This document shows, piece by piece, positions 15,092 to 23,548 of a stretch of DNA of 64,000 nucleotides. Below the pieces are notes generated by a model. The model had not been told where the DNA came from, did not search any database, and saw nothing but the letters and a program-made list of their open reading frames with translations. Position 1 is the first letter of the stretch, and each line of letters begins with the position of its first letter. Source of the stretch: Saccharopolyspora dendranthemae (GTDB lineage: Bacteria; Actinomycetota; Actinomycetes; Mycobacteriales; Pseudonocardiaceae); NCBI RefSeq assembly GCF_007829955.1, contig NZ_VIWX01000005.1, forward strand, positions 496,001 to 560,000, written 5' to 3'. The translations under genes were made by a program, and so were the position numbers.

Positions 15092-18000
15092 TCCGCACAC
15101 CCCTGTCGTCTTGGAAGTTAACCCGTTCCCGAACGTTGGCGAACTGGCGCTCTCTCACGTGCTCGCTTTGCACGGCCCCGGTCTCCGGATCGAAAATCAC
15201 TTCTCGCCAACGCATGGTCGCCTGGGTTGCGGTGCCGCTGGAATCGCGTTCGTCAATGCGCACCTGATATTGCTCGATGGTGCGCCCTGCTTCTGGGTTG
15301 TGATATGCCGCGAGCTCCTCTTCCTGGGCTCGCCAGGAAGATTGGTTGTTCCAGCCGTCATTGTTGTTGCCGCTGTTGGAGGCTGCCATCTGCGAATACA
15401 TGTTGATGTATTCGCCCGGTCCGCCCATTTCGTTCGCGGCGAGATGGCCGCCCGCGTATCCGTCCTTCGCCTCGGGGTGAGCGAGGCTGCCTTCGCGTCC
15501 GGATCTGCCCTGCGCGGAGAATTCTCCGTTGTCGTCCCGGAAGCGATCTCGTGAACCAGGGAAACTCGGCGATCCGGTCATCGCCTCGGTGCGGCCATGT
15601 TCATTGACGCTGAAATCCCATTGGTGGTTGACCCGATAGCTGGCGCCTGGGACCAGTGGATACCCGAGGTCCGGGTTGAAGTGCTTGCCAGGGGTGTCGG
15701 AAGCTCTGTCAGTGGGCTTGTTGCCAGCGTCTGCTTCCACCCACTTCACTTGTCCGTTCTCGTCGGTGAAGAACGTCGTCCGCAGTCCGTTGACGTGGTC
15801 GACCTGGTATGCGGTGCTCGCTGCCAAGGGCTGCTCGCCCCGGAGTGCGGTGGGCACGCTGGGGTCCATTGGGATGGGATTGCCCTGGTCGTCCAGAATT
15901 GGCCTACCGGTCTTGGGGTCGACCTCGAACGGTCCATCGGCGTCGTGTGGAGTCTTGTTGCGCTGGATCTGCTCCGGCGGATCAACGTTGACTCGGTCAC
16001 GGTATCCGGGGTGATCCGGACGGTCGTAGTCAACGAACCGCTCGTGGAATTCGGATGAGCCGGGCGAATACGTGGTTGGAGTCGGAATCGGATCGAGCGG
16101 GACGCCGTCGACGTTCGATGGCCAATTCCCGTCCGCGTCCGGCCTGGGGACGGTGCTTGGCTTCGAATCGACATCGGTGTTGTCCGTATCGCGTGGTGCC
16201 CTCTTGCCCCGAGCCTCCGCGTCCTCCGGAGCCTCGCCCGGGCTCTTCCCATCTCGGGTCGGGTGGAAGCCGTCGTTGCTGGCCGGGGTGGCCGTGCCGT
16301 CGGGGTGGTGGGTGTTCCAGCCGCCGTTCGGGGGCCAACCGGGCCTGCCGTCGGGGCCCATGTCCGAGGAGAAGACCCTGCCGTTGCCGTCAGACCACGC
16401 GAGTCCGGTGGGTGCGGTGACCGGGGTGCCGAGTTCGTTGGCGAGGTCTCGGGCGAGGCCGCTGGTTCCCGCGTCGCAGGACAGGAGGCGGACCGGTTTG
16501 GTGCCGTCGAAGTTGGGGTCGCGGCGGAGCATGTCGGCGAATTCCTTCGCGCTGAAGGTGTTGTCGCCGATGCGGACGCGGCCGTCGGGTAAGGCGTGGG
16601 CGTCGACCGTGTGGTGGACGCCGTCGTCCGGGACCCGGTTGGCCAGGTCCTGCATGTTGGGGTCGCTGTGGAACGACGAGCCGGCCGGGGTGTCCTGGCG
16701 GGTCGACTCGGCTTCGTCGATCTGGTCCTGGCGCTCCGGCGTTCCCGGTTCGGCGTCCTGCGGCTGACCGGAATCGTCGTGGCCGTGCGGCTTTCCGTCG
16801 GAGTCGCTGTGCGGGTCGGAGCCGTCGTTGTCCGGGCGCGAGCTGTTCGGGTCGTCGCCGTCGGGACGCTGGCCGTTGTCCTGGTTCGTTCCGTCAGGTC
16901 GCTGACCGTTGCCGTCCGGGCTCGTCCCGTCCGGTCGCTGACCAGGACCATCGGGACGTGGCGAGGAACCGTCGGGTCGCTGCCCCGAAGCATCGGGCCG
17001 CTGACCGGGACCGTCCGGTCGCTGGCTCGCGCCGTCGGGACGTTGCCCGGGTCCGTCCGGCCGCTGCTGACCCGGTCGCGGTCCCGACGAATCCGGGCGC
17101 GGCGAAGTCGCATCCGGTCTCGGGGGCGTGGCGCTCGGGCCCTGCGGGTTGCGCTGCGGCGGGACACCACCGTCGGGCCTGGTGCTCGGGCGGGAAGGGG
17201 CGTCCGGGGTCGTCTGACCTCGGGAAGCGGCTGCCGGACGGGACGTGTCCGGGCGAGGGCCCGCATCGCCGCCCGCCGGGCGAGCTGCCGCACCGGGAGA
17301 ACCGGACGTGCCGGTCCAACCGCCACCGCTGCCCGGGCGGTTGCCTCCTCCGGAAGGCGTCGAAGCACCGCCGCCCGCGCCGGGGGCACCTCCCATGCCG
17401 CCGCCCATCGCACCGCCACCGCCGGCGGCCGGCTGGTCGGCGCGCGGTGCTGCCGGGGCGGGGCCGGCCGCTGGTGCTGCCGAAGCCGCCGGTGCTGCCG
17501 GAGCGTCCACGTTGGACGCGGACGTGCTCGCCGGCGTGCTCGGCGCGCGGTCGGAGTCGTTCGGCAGGGTGCCGCTGAACGAACCGCCGCCGGAACCACC
17601 GGAGTGCGAGCCGGAGGAAGACGATCCGCCGCCGCCCGCGTGGGCCGCGCCGGCACCGGAAGCGCCTCCGCCGCCGGAAGAATCACGGGAACCGGAGTCG
17701 TCGGAATCGGAAGACCGCGTGGAAGCGCCGCTGTCGCCGCTCGACTGGGATGAGCCGCCCGAGTCCGGCGAGGGCGAGTGCCCGCTACTCGTGGTGGAAC
17801 CGCTGTCGGACGGTGCGCTGTCCGCACCGGAACGGGAATCCGAACTCGAAGAAGCGCCCTCCGGCGCGCTGGACGGCGAGTCCGAGGACGATCGCGCTTC
17901 CGGACCCGACGAGCCCGCATCGGACGACGACCTGGGTTCAGAACCACCGGAGGCCGAGCTGTCCGACGAGCCGGAGCTGCTGGACGACGCGCTGTCCGAG

Positions 18001-19403
18001 GAACTGGAGGACGACGGGCCATCTGAACCGCCGGCAGATGACGGGCCGTCCGAGGAACCGCCGGAGGAGCTCGTGCTCGATCCGCCCGAATCCGAAGAAC
18101 CGCCGGAGTCCGGGGAACCCCCGGAGCTCGAATCAGGCGACGAGCCGCCCGAATCTCCGGAGGAAGAGCCGGAACTGGAGGGCCCGCTGTCGGACGAGGA
18201 CGCCGACGAGTCCGAATCCGATGAGGTCGAGCCGCCCGACTCCGAGGACGAGCTCGGCGAATCGGACGAGCTGCTGGAACTCGACGACGAACTCGAGTCC
18301 GACGACGAGCTGGAGGAATCACCGGAAGAGCTGGAGGTGCTGGAATCGGAGGACGAGCTGGACGAGCCGTTGCTCGACGAACCGCCGTCGGTGTCGGGCA
18401 CGTCGATGCCACCGCCGCCGAAGTGGTCCTTGGCACCGCCGAGACCGCCCATGCCCGCGCCGGTGGCACCGCCGGACACCGCGCCCGTGCCGACGTCTCC
18501 CCAGTCGACCTTGCCTTCCATGATCGCCTGCTCGGCGACGCTGCCCACCGCGCCTTCCGCGGCGCCGAGGGCCCCTTCCTTCACGGCTTCCTTGCCGATG
18601 GACTTCGCGGCGCTCTCGGCGGCTTCACCGGCCGCGCCGCCTGCGGCGTCGCCCGCCGCCCGGCCCGCTGCCGCACCCGCGTTGCCCGCGGCGTCCCCGG
18701 CGGCATCGCCGACGGCGTCACCGGCGCCCTTGCCGAACGCCTTGCCCGCGCCCTCGAAGACGCCGCCCACGGCACCGCCGATGGCGCCGCTGATCGCGGC
18801 TTCCTTGAACTTGCCGCCGTCGAGCCCGTCGCGGTTGCCCATCGCGATCTGCGTGCCCTGCACCGCGAACTCGATGGCCACCGAGGTGGCGACCTCGATG
18901 GCGACGTTCTTGAGGATGCTGAAGACCAGCTGCTTGAAGATCTGCAGCACCACGGCGCGCGTGATGCCCTGAGCTGCGGCGACACCGGCGGTCGACGCGC
19001 CGAAGGTGACCGGTGCGGCGGCGAGCATCGCGGCGATCTGGATCGCCAGGGCGATCAGCGAGGCGATGATCGTCAGCTTGGTGTGCTCGACGTCGAGCGC
19101 CGCGTCGTCGCAGGCCTTGCCGAGCTTCTCGCACGCTTCTTTCAGCTTCGGCAGAGCGGAGTCGCCGCTCGCGCCGATGTCCTTCCACAGCTTGGTGAAG
19201 GCTTCGCCGGTCTCGCCCTCCATCGCGGAGTTGACCTGCTGCGCGCCTGCGTTGCCCGCGTCCTGGACGCTCGTGATTCCTTCGGCGGCGGTGCGCCACG
19301 CGTCGCCCATCCGACGCATCGCGTCTTCGTCACCTTCGGGCCAGGATTGGCCGACGACGATCGGCAGCAGCCATTTGACCTCGTCGGGCATCTCGATGCT
19401 CAA
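15078..19403 (-). CDS. polymorphic toxin with C-terminal DNA/RNA endonuclease domain
   Basis: About 1,441 aa. Start TTG 19403 (GGGAG about 10 nt upstream) gives MSIEMPDEVKWLLPIVVG. Domains: helical N-terminal WXG-like export module, 1-105; hydrophobic, Gly/Ala-rich segment, about 108-335; Ser/Asp-rich low-complexity linker, about 340-610; Pro/Arg linker with QRPDG repeats, about 735-865; a small conserved module, about 920-1000, with VRLLSCDAGTSGLARDLANE; and a C-terminal Endonuclease_NS_2-like nuclease, about 1190-1441, with GYAGGHLAANEMGGPGEYIN around 1318 holding the probable catalytic His. Upstream WXG100-like and YbaB-like genes are coupled to each other; downstream lie two YezG-like immunity genes. 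Probably exported by a type VII (ESX) system encoded elsewhere and used against competitors. Confidence 0.85.
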   Translation of the reverse strand: MSIEMPDEVKWLLPIVVGQSWPEGDEDAMRRMGDAWRTAAEGITSVQDAGNAGAQQVNSAMEGETGEAFTKLWKDIGASGDSALPKLKEACEKLGKACDDAALDVEHTKLTIIASLIALAIQIAAMLAAAPVTFGASTAGVAAAQGITRAVVLQIFKQLVFSILKNVAIEVATSVAIEFAVQGTQIAMGNRDGLDGGKFKEAAISGAIGGAVGGVFEGAGKAFGKGAGDAVGDAAGDAAGNAGAAAGRAAGDAAGGAAGEAAESAAKSIGKEAVKEGALGAAEGAVGSVAEQAIMEGKVDWGDVGTGAVSGGATGAGMGGLGGAKDHFGGGGIDVPDTDGGSSSNGSSSSSSDSSTSSSSGDSSSSSSDSSSSSSSSSSSDSPSSSSESGGSTSSDSDSSASSSDSGPSSSGSSSGDSGGSSPDSSSGGSPDSGGSSDSGGSSTSSSGGSSDGPSSAGGSDGPSSSSSSDSASSSSSGSSDSSASGGSEPRSSSDAGSSGPEARSSSDSPSSAPEGASSSSDSRSGADSAPSDSGSTTSSGHSPSPDSGGSSQSSGDSGASTRSSDSDDSGSRDSSGGGGASGAGAAHAGGGGSSSSGSHSGGSGGGSFSGTLPNDSDRAPSTPASTSASNVDAPAAPAASAAPAAGPAPAAPRADQPAAGGGGAMGGGMGGAPGAGGGASTPSGGGNRPGSGGGWTGTSGSPGAAARPAGGDAGPRPDTSRPAAASRGQTTPDAPSRPSTRPDGGVPPQRNPQGPSATPPRPDATSPRPDSSGPRPGQQRPDGPGQRPDGASQRPDGPGQRPDASGQRPDGSSPRPDGPGQRPDGTSPDGNGQRPDGTNQDNGQRPDGDDPNSSRPDNDGSDPHSDSDGKPHGHDDSGQPQDAEPGTPERQDQIDEAESTRQDTPAGSSFHSDPNMQDLANRVPDDGVHHTVDAHALPDGRVRIGDNTFSAKEFADMLRRDPNFDGTKPVRLLSCDAGTSGLARDLANELGTPVTAPTGLAWSDGNGRVFSSDMGPDGRPGWPPNGGWNTHHPDGTATPASNDGFHPTRDGKSPGEAPEDAEARGKRAPRDTDNTDVDSKPSTVPRPDADGNWPSNVDGVPLDPIPTPTTYSPGSSEFHERFVDYDRPDHPGYRDRVNVDPPEQIQRNKTPHDADGPFEVDPKTGRPILDDQGNPIPMDPSVPTALRGEQPLAASTAYQVDHVNGLRTTFFTDENGQVKWVEADAGNKPTDRASDTPGKHFNPDLGYPLVPGASYRVNHQWDFSVNEHGRTEAMTGSPSFPGSRDRFRDDNGEFSAQGRSGREGSLAHPEAKDGYAGGHLAANEMGGPGEYINMYSQMAASNSGNNNDGWNNQSSWRAQEEELAAYHNPEAGRTIEQYQVRIDERDSSGTATQATMRWREVIFDPETGAVQSEHVRERQFANVRERVNFQDDRGVRNGQS
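16840..17090 (-). repeat. in-gene RPDG repeat tract
   Basis: A tandem array within the toxin gene encoding units of the type GQRPDG with variable two-residue spacers, about ten units. Protein-level linker repeat; no sign of independent function at DNA level. Confidence 0.7.
17570..18390 (-). repeat. in-gene Ser/Asp/Gly low-complexity tract
   Basis: About 270 codons encoding almost only Ser, Asp, Gly, Glu and Pro, probably an extended spacer between export and toxin modules. The opposite strand is open as a long acidic reading frame only because of this codon bias. Confidence 0.75.
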
Positions 19404-19417
19404 GTGAAGTTCACTCC

Positions 19418-19747
19418 CTACCGAGGCATGTCCGAGCCGGCTTTGCCGATGCCGCCGGCGGAGTCGGCGTCGCCGGACTCGGTGTCGTCGGCGGTGGCCT
19501 TGAGGTTGTCGTCGATGTCGCCGAGCGCTTTGACGACCTTCTTCAAGGTGTCGAAGACGCTGTCGCGGCCCTTGGTGTAGTCGCCGCCGAACTCCTTGCC
19601 GGCCTCGTCGGCGCCCCAGCACTCGCCCTCACCGTCCAAAGAGGACTTGAGCGTGCTGAGCACCTGGTCGAGGTCGTCGCCGGAGTCGCCGATCTTCTTT
19701 CCGCCCGAGCGGATCTCCTCGGGCTGCATCCGCATCTTGCCGCTCAT
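19418..19747 (-). CDS. WXG100-like small helical protein
   Basis: 109-aa, two-helix protein with a central ECWGADEAGKEFGGDY turn, in the place of the WXG motif of ESX substrates, and heptad-like helices either side (RSGGKKIGDSGDDLDQVLSTL; FDTLKKVVKALGDIDDNL). No signal peptide. ATG overlaps the stop of the YbaB-like gene (ATGA, 19744-19747), and the toxin starts 15 nt beyond its stop. It probably pairs with the toxin's N-terminal region as a targeting or chaperone factor for type VII export. No ESX core components are present in the window. Confidence 0.8.
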   Translation of the reverse strand: MSGKMRMQPEEIRSGGKKIGDSGDDLDQVLSTLKSSLDGEGECWGADEAGKEFGGDYTKGRDSVFDTLKKVVKALGDIDDNLKATADDTESGDADSAGGIGKAGSDMPR

Positions 19748-20301
19748 CGGCGGCCCCCTCGGCGGTTGTTCTCCCAGTCGTCGTCCCAGTCGTCAGGTCC
19801 GGACCGCACCTGCGGCGCAGCGGCCGCGCGCCCCTGCTGGGACTCCTCGCTGCGGCGGCGCGCGCGTTCGGCGTCGGGGTCCGGCGGCTCGACCAGCGGT
19901 CCGCTGTTGATGAGGCCCTGCAGCGACGGCATGCCGGGGACTTCGGGCACGTTCGACACGTCGGCCTCGGCGGAGAAGGTGCTCTGCAGGTTCCGCTGCG
20001 CGATGCCGGAAGCCTCGCGGACCACGCTGGTGATGGTGCGCGCCAGCTTCTCCGGGTTGGTGCGCTCGAACGCCTTGTCCGACAGCCTGACTTCCTGCAC
20101 GGTCCCGGTGGCGTCCACCCGCACGGTGACCATGCCGTCGTCGGAGGACGCCTCGAAGGTCTGCGCGGCGGCGGCTTCCTGCTTGTCCTGGATGTCCGCG
20201 GTCCGCTTGCGCAGGTCAGCGAGCATGTCGTCGATCTGGTTCCGCAAAGCGGCGTTGCGCGCGGCCTTCTCCTCGCGCCCGAAGTCATCCCGCCCAGACA
20301 T
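19744..20301 (-). CDS. YbaB/EbfC-family DNA-binding-like protein
   Basis: 185-aa protein with a YbaB/EbfC core (about residues 20-115: helix, then DGMVTVRVDATGTVQEVRLSD, then LARTITSVVREASGIAQ) and a Pro/Arg/Asp-rich tail. Stand-alone YbaB proteins bind DNA as dimers; versions like this commonly precede WXG100 and toxin genes in Actinobacteria, where their role is not settled. ATG 20301 preceded by GGGAG at 6 nt is chosen over GTG 20313. First gene of the toxin operon; the 267 nt upstream hold no other gene and probably the operon promoter. Confidence 0.85.
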   Translation of the reverse strand: MSGRDDFGREEKAARNAALRNQIDDMLADLRKRTADIQDKQEAAAAQTFEASSDDGMVTVRVDATGTVQEVRLSDKAFERTNPEKLARTITSVVREASGIAQRNLQSTFSAEADVSNVPEVPGMPSLQGLINSGPLVEPPDPDAERARRRSEESQQGRAAAAPQVRSGPDDWDDDWENNRRGGRR

Positions 20302-20568
20302 CTCGGCTCCCACCCATCGCTGCTCGTCGAACCCACGGCGCCACCGGCAACCCGGCCCCGCCTCCCCAGAGACGGCCCGAAGGAGAATCTACTCGGTGCC
20401 GCACATGTTCAGATTGACGGCGAAGCAGATGAATCGGTGCCATGTCCAGCCAGATTGACTCCATTTGGAGCATCGGTCGGCTCGGACGTTCGGGTCGGCA
20501 CGAGTGGTTCAGCAGGCAAGACTCCCGCCCCGGCTGGTTGAAGAGGACGCGGAATTCGATGCTCGCGA

Positions 20569-21375
20569 TCAGAATGCGCGGGACAGGGCCGTCGAGGTCG
20601 TGTCTGCTGGGTAGGGCGAGCGGTGAACGGCCTCGTCGCGGGTGATCCGGCCGGCCAGGAATTCTTCGCGGATCCTCGCGAGTTCCGCGATCTCGTCGCG
20701 CTGCGTGCGGACGAATTCCGGGCTGACCGGGGCGCCGTGTCCTGGTACGACGATCTCAGGACCGATCGCCAGCATCGCGTCCAGCGTGGCGGGCCAGCGG
20801 TCGAGGTGGGCCTCGTCGAAGTCCGGGGGAGCACCCTGCTCGACGAGATCACCGGCGAACGCCACCGCGGCGTCCGGGACCGCGACGACCAGGTCGTGAT
20901 CGGTGTGACCGAGGCCGAAGTGGCGCAGCTGCGCGGTCCTGCCTCCCAGGTCCAGGTCGACCCGGTCGGTCACCAGGTGGTCCGGTGCGGTCGGGGAGGA
21001 GGCCGCCAGGGCGTCGGCGGTGTCGGTGTCGCCGGTGGTGCGGTAGTGGGCGACCCACTGCTCGCGCTGGTCATCGGCGGTGCGGGCGAGGTGGGCCGGG
21101 CAGCGCTCGTGAGCCCAGACCGGTGCGGGCAGGAAGGCCGCGGTGCCGAAGCAGTGGTCGAAGTGCCCGTGAGTGAGGGCGATTCGGAGCGGAGCTCGGG
21201 TGATCCGGCCGACCGCCTCGGCCAGCTCCGCGCCCTGCCGGTGATCGCCCCGGGTGTCGATCAGCAGCGCGGCCTCGTCGCCGACGACCAGACCCGCGGT
21301 CAGGTCGAGTTCGGTGTGACGACGTGCGAAAACCCGCTCCGCCACCTCGATCCAGGTCCCGTCCGCGCTGCTCAC
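20569..21375 (-). CDS. metallo-beta-lactamase-fold hydrolase
   Basis: 268-aa MBL-fold protein. LTHGHFDHCFG supplies the HxHxDH zinc motif (about residues 69-74); the later ligands are in LGHTDHDLVV, FAGDLVEQGAPPDF and VVPGHGAPV. The LID-TRGDHRQGAEL block is typical of class B-like and glyoxalase II-like hydrolases with small ester substrates. No signal peptide, so a true secreted beta-lactamase is unlikely. GTG start at 21375. Monocistronic, divergent from a small membrane protein gene 48 nt away. Confidence 0.85.
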   Translation of the reverse strand: MSSADGTWIEVAERVFARRHTELDLTAGLVVGDEAALLIDTRGDHRQGAELAEAVGRITRAPLRIALTHGHFDHCFGTAAFLPAPVWAHERCPAHLARTADDQREQWVAHYRTTGDTDTADALAASSPTAPDHLVTDRVDLDLGGRTAQLRHFGLGHTDHDLVVAVPDAAVAFAGDLVEQGAPPDFDEAHLDRWPATLDAMLAIGPEIVVPGHGAPVSPEFVRTQRDEIAELARIREEFLAGRITRDEAVHRSPYPADTTSTALSRAF

Positions 21376-21423
21376 GGGTGCAGCCTAGTGGGGCCGCCGG
21401 GCGAGCTCTGGGAGACTTCGGCG

Positions 21424-21729
21424 ATGCGTTTCCTCGCCGCCCTCACCGCGCTGCTCGCGACCGCCGTCGGGGCAGGTGCGCTGCTCGTCGCCAACAGCGC
21501 GTTGTCGCCCGTGCTGATCGGGGGGCCCGGTTCGATCTGCCCCCAACCGGATTGCGCGCTGGGTGCCGGGTTGTGGCTGATCGCCGGTGCGGTGGCGGTG
21601 GTGCTGGTCGCGTTCCTCGCCGGTTTCCTCCGCGCGGCCGAGCGGCCGGTGCGCCGGGGCCTGTGGATCGCCCTCTGGTGCACGCTGATCTACCTGCTTG
21701 AATCGGTCGTGATCTGGATCCTCATCTGA
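21424..21729 (+). CDS. small membrane protein (101 aa)
   Basis: 101 aa with three predicted membrane helices (about residues 3-25, 45-67, 80-100) and a short extracytoplasmic-like loop containing CPQPDC, which could form a disulfide. No family recognised. ATG follows CTGGGAGAC, a fair ribosome site. The region between the second and third helices is basic (RAAERPVRRG), suggesting it faces the cytoplasm. Stop is 79 nt before the nei-like gene. Confidence 0.65.
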   Translation: MRFLAALTALLATAVGAGALLVANSALSPVLIGGPGSICPQPDCALGAGLWLIAGAVAVVLVAFLAGFLRAAERPVRRGLWIALWCTLIYLLESVVIWILI

Positions 21730-21808
21730 GGCGGCCCTCGGCGGTTCCCGCGCGTTCGTGTGCTTGACTTTTCTCCCGCGCACACGACGAGTTCGGGAGG
21801 ACGGGGAC

Positions 21809-22618
21809 GTGCCCGAAGGCCACACGCTGCACCGGCTCGCCGGGGTGCACCAGGAGCTGTTCGCGGGCGCCGCGGTCCGGGTCAGCAGCCCGCAGGGCCG
21901 CTTCGCCTCCAGCGCGGCGTTGCTGGACGGAGCCCTGTTCGAGCGGGCCGAGGCGCACGGCAAGCACCTGTTCCACCGCTACGCCGGTGACCGCGTCGTG
22001 CACGTCCACCTCGGGCTCTACGGGACGTTCACCGAGACGGAACTGCCGGCGAGTGAGCCTCGCGGCCAGGTGCGGATGCGCGTCGTCGGCCGGACCCACT
22101 TCGCGGACCTGCGCGGCCCCACCCGGTGTGAACTGCTCACCCCTGACGAGGTCACCGCCGTGCGCGACCGGCTCGGACCGGACCCGCTGCGGACCGACGC
22201 CGAACCGGAGCGGGCGTGGGCGCGGATCTCGAAGTCGCGGACCAGCATCGCCGCGCTCCTGATGGACCAGAAGGTCCTGTCCGGTGTCGGCAACGTCTAC
22301 CGGGCCGAAGTCCTGTTCCGCCACGGCATCCCGCCCATGACGGCGGGCCGCGATCTCGGGCGGGAGCGGTGGGAGCTGGTCTGGGACGACCTGGCGGCGC
22401 TGATGGCCGACGGGGTCAAGGTCGGACGCATCGACACCGTCCGCCCGGAACACCTGCCGGAGGCCACCGGCCGAGCACCGCGCCAGGACCGCCACGGCGG
22501 TGAGGTCTACGTCTACCGCCGCGCCGGGATGCCCTGCCTGATCTGCGGCGATGAGGTCGTCACGGAGGACCTCGCCGCCCGCAACCTCTACTGGTGCCCC
22601 ACCTGCCAAACCGCCTAG
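21809..22618 (+). CDS. nei: Fpg/Nei-family DNA glycosylase (endonuclease VIII-like)
   Basis: 269-aa Fpg/Nei glycosylase/AP lyase. GTG start gives Met-Pro-Glu-Gly-His: after Met removal Pro1 is the Schiff-base nucleophile and Glu2 the general acid, which fixes this start over the longer frame; GGGAGG lies 8 nt upstream. The H2TH region contains LLMDQKVLSGVGNVYRAEVLF; the C-terminal zinc finger has CLICG...CPTC. Lys in GKHLFH is the conserved beta-turn Lys. Removes oxidised pyrimidines and related lesions from DNA. Best match by eye is the mycobacterial Nei2 group rather than Fpg (MutM), but that assignment is moderate. Confidence 0.87.
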   Translation: MPEGHTLHRLAGVHQELFAGAAVRVSSPQGRFASSAALLDGALFERAEAHGKHLFHRYAGDRVVHVHLGLYGTFTETELPASEPRGQVRMRVVGRTHFADLRGPTRCELLTPDEVTAVRDRLGPDPLRTDAEPERAWARISKSRTSIAALLMDQKVLSGVGNVYRAEVLFRHGIPPMTAGRDLGRERWELVWDDLAALMADGVKVGRIDTVRPEHLPEATGRAPRQDRHGGEVYVYRRAGMPCLICGDEVVTEDLAARNLYWCPTCQTA

Positions 22619-22664
22619 CGGGGAGAGTGCCGGCGGCCGCCGCGAGGGAGCCGTTGCTCACCAA

Positions 22665-22736
22665 GTCCCAGTTTTAGTCCAAACCGAGCCATGATCATGT
22701 CCGTTTTGCCCGCTCAGTTTGGACTAAAACTGGGAC
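22665..22736. repeat. REP-like palindromic element, copy 1
   Basis: Perfect 20-bp inverted repeat GTCCCAGTTTTAGTCCAAAC (22665-22684) with its complement at 22717-22736, enclosing a 32-nt spacer. It sits between the convergent 3' ends of nei and the DUF1542 gene. A second copy is at 53114-53183. AT-rich core contrasts with the surroundings. Confidence 0.85.
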
Positions 22737-22744
22737 GGGGTGAC

Positions 22745-23494
22745 CTAGAAGCCGAAGCCGCCGAAGTCGAAGCCGTCCATACCTCCGCCGTCGAAGGTGC
22801 CCGGGTCGCCCATGCCGTCGGGGCCCATGCCGTCGGCACCCGCGCCGTCCGCGAAGCCGTCGGCGTAGGCGGCCTCGGCGGGGACGCTGGCCATCCCCAT
22901 GAACATCGCCGACATCAGCACGTACGACCCGGCGGTCCACATCCCCGCCGCCATGGCCGGCTTCCACCACGGTTCGCTGTACCAGCCCTGCGGAACGGGT
23001 TTCCCCGCCACCGTGCCGCCGGGGTAGTAGTGCGGCGTGCGCTCGCTCGGATGCGGTGAAGCGACCTGCGTCCGGCCGTCGACCTCGACCTCGCGGTCCT
23101 CGCTGACGTGACCCGCGTACCGCTGGCCGGACAGCGCCGGGAGCTCGGGTCCCGGATCCATGTCCATCGCCTCGCGCGCGGCGCGCACGTAGTGCAGGCC
23201 CTCCATCGCCGACTCGGACGTCAGCCGGGCCTGCTTGGACGTCGTGGCCTGGTCGAGCTGGGTGAGCGCGGCGCCGTGCCGCTCGGACGCATCGGCGAGC
23301 GCCTGCTTGGCGGCGTCGTTGGTGCCGATGAGGTTGAGCACCTGCCCGCCCAGCCGCTCGACCCAGCGCCTGGCCTCGGCCTTGTCGTCGGCCAACTGCT
23401 TGCGCTGGTGGTCGAGCACCTTCTGCCGGGACCACCACACGGCGGCGCCCAGCACGACGAGCGCGATCAGGAGAAAGACGAGTGCACTGGTCAT
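22745..23494 (-). CDS. DUF1542-type membrane-anchored protein
   Basis: 249 aa. N-terminal membrane helix (residues 3-22, LVFLLIALVVLGAAVWW), a helical region with RRWVERLGGQVLNLIGTNDAAKQALADASER, then the conserved block MDPGPELPAL and SPHPSERTPHYYPGGTVAGKPVPQGWYSEPWWKP, a second hydrophobic stretch near 180-205, and a Gly/Asp/Phe-rich tail. This pattern is familiar from actinobacterial proteins of unknown function annotated with DUF1542. Probably a membrane-associated stress or secretion accessory factor; role unknown. Follows the eis-like gene in the same direction, 54 nt away. Confidence 0.75.
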   Translation of the reverse strand: MTSALVFLLIALVVLGAAVWWSRQKVLDHQRKQLADDKAEARRWVERLGGQVLNLIGTNDAAKQALADASERHGAALTQLDQATTSKQARLTSESAMEGLHYVRAAREAMDMDPGPELPALSGQRYAGHVSEDREVEVDGRTQVASPHPSERTPHYYPGGTVAGKPVPQGWYSEPWWKPAMAAGMWTAGSYVLMSAMFMGMASVPAEAAYADGFADGAGADGMGPDGMGDPGTFDGGGMDGFDFGGFGF

Positions 23495-23548
23495 CCCTGC
23501 CTCCTCGGGGACGCCGTTGCTCTCGACGGTACTCGCGCGGGCGCAGTG

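Noticed and set aside
16840..17090. Repeat array possibly CRISPR
   Set aside because: Repeats are tandem, without unique spacers, and encode RPDG units inside a protein.
17245..18972. Long plus-strand frame (about 575 codons) opposite the toxin
   Set aside because: It lies over the Ser/Gly/Asp-rich tract of the toxin; its Glu/Pro/Ser-rich product is a codon-bias mirror with no domain.
20314..20568. Coding region between MBL and YbaB-like genes
   Set aside because: Frames there lack ribosome sites and protein-like composition; more likely promoter region.
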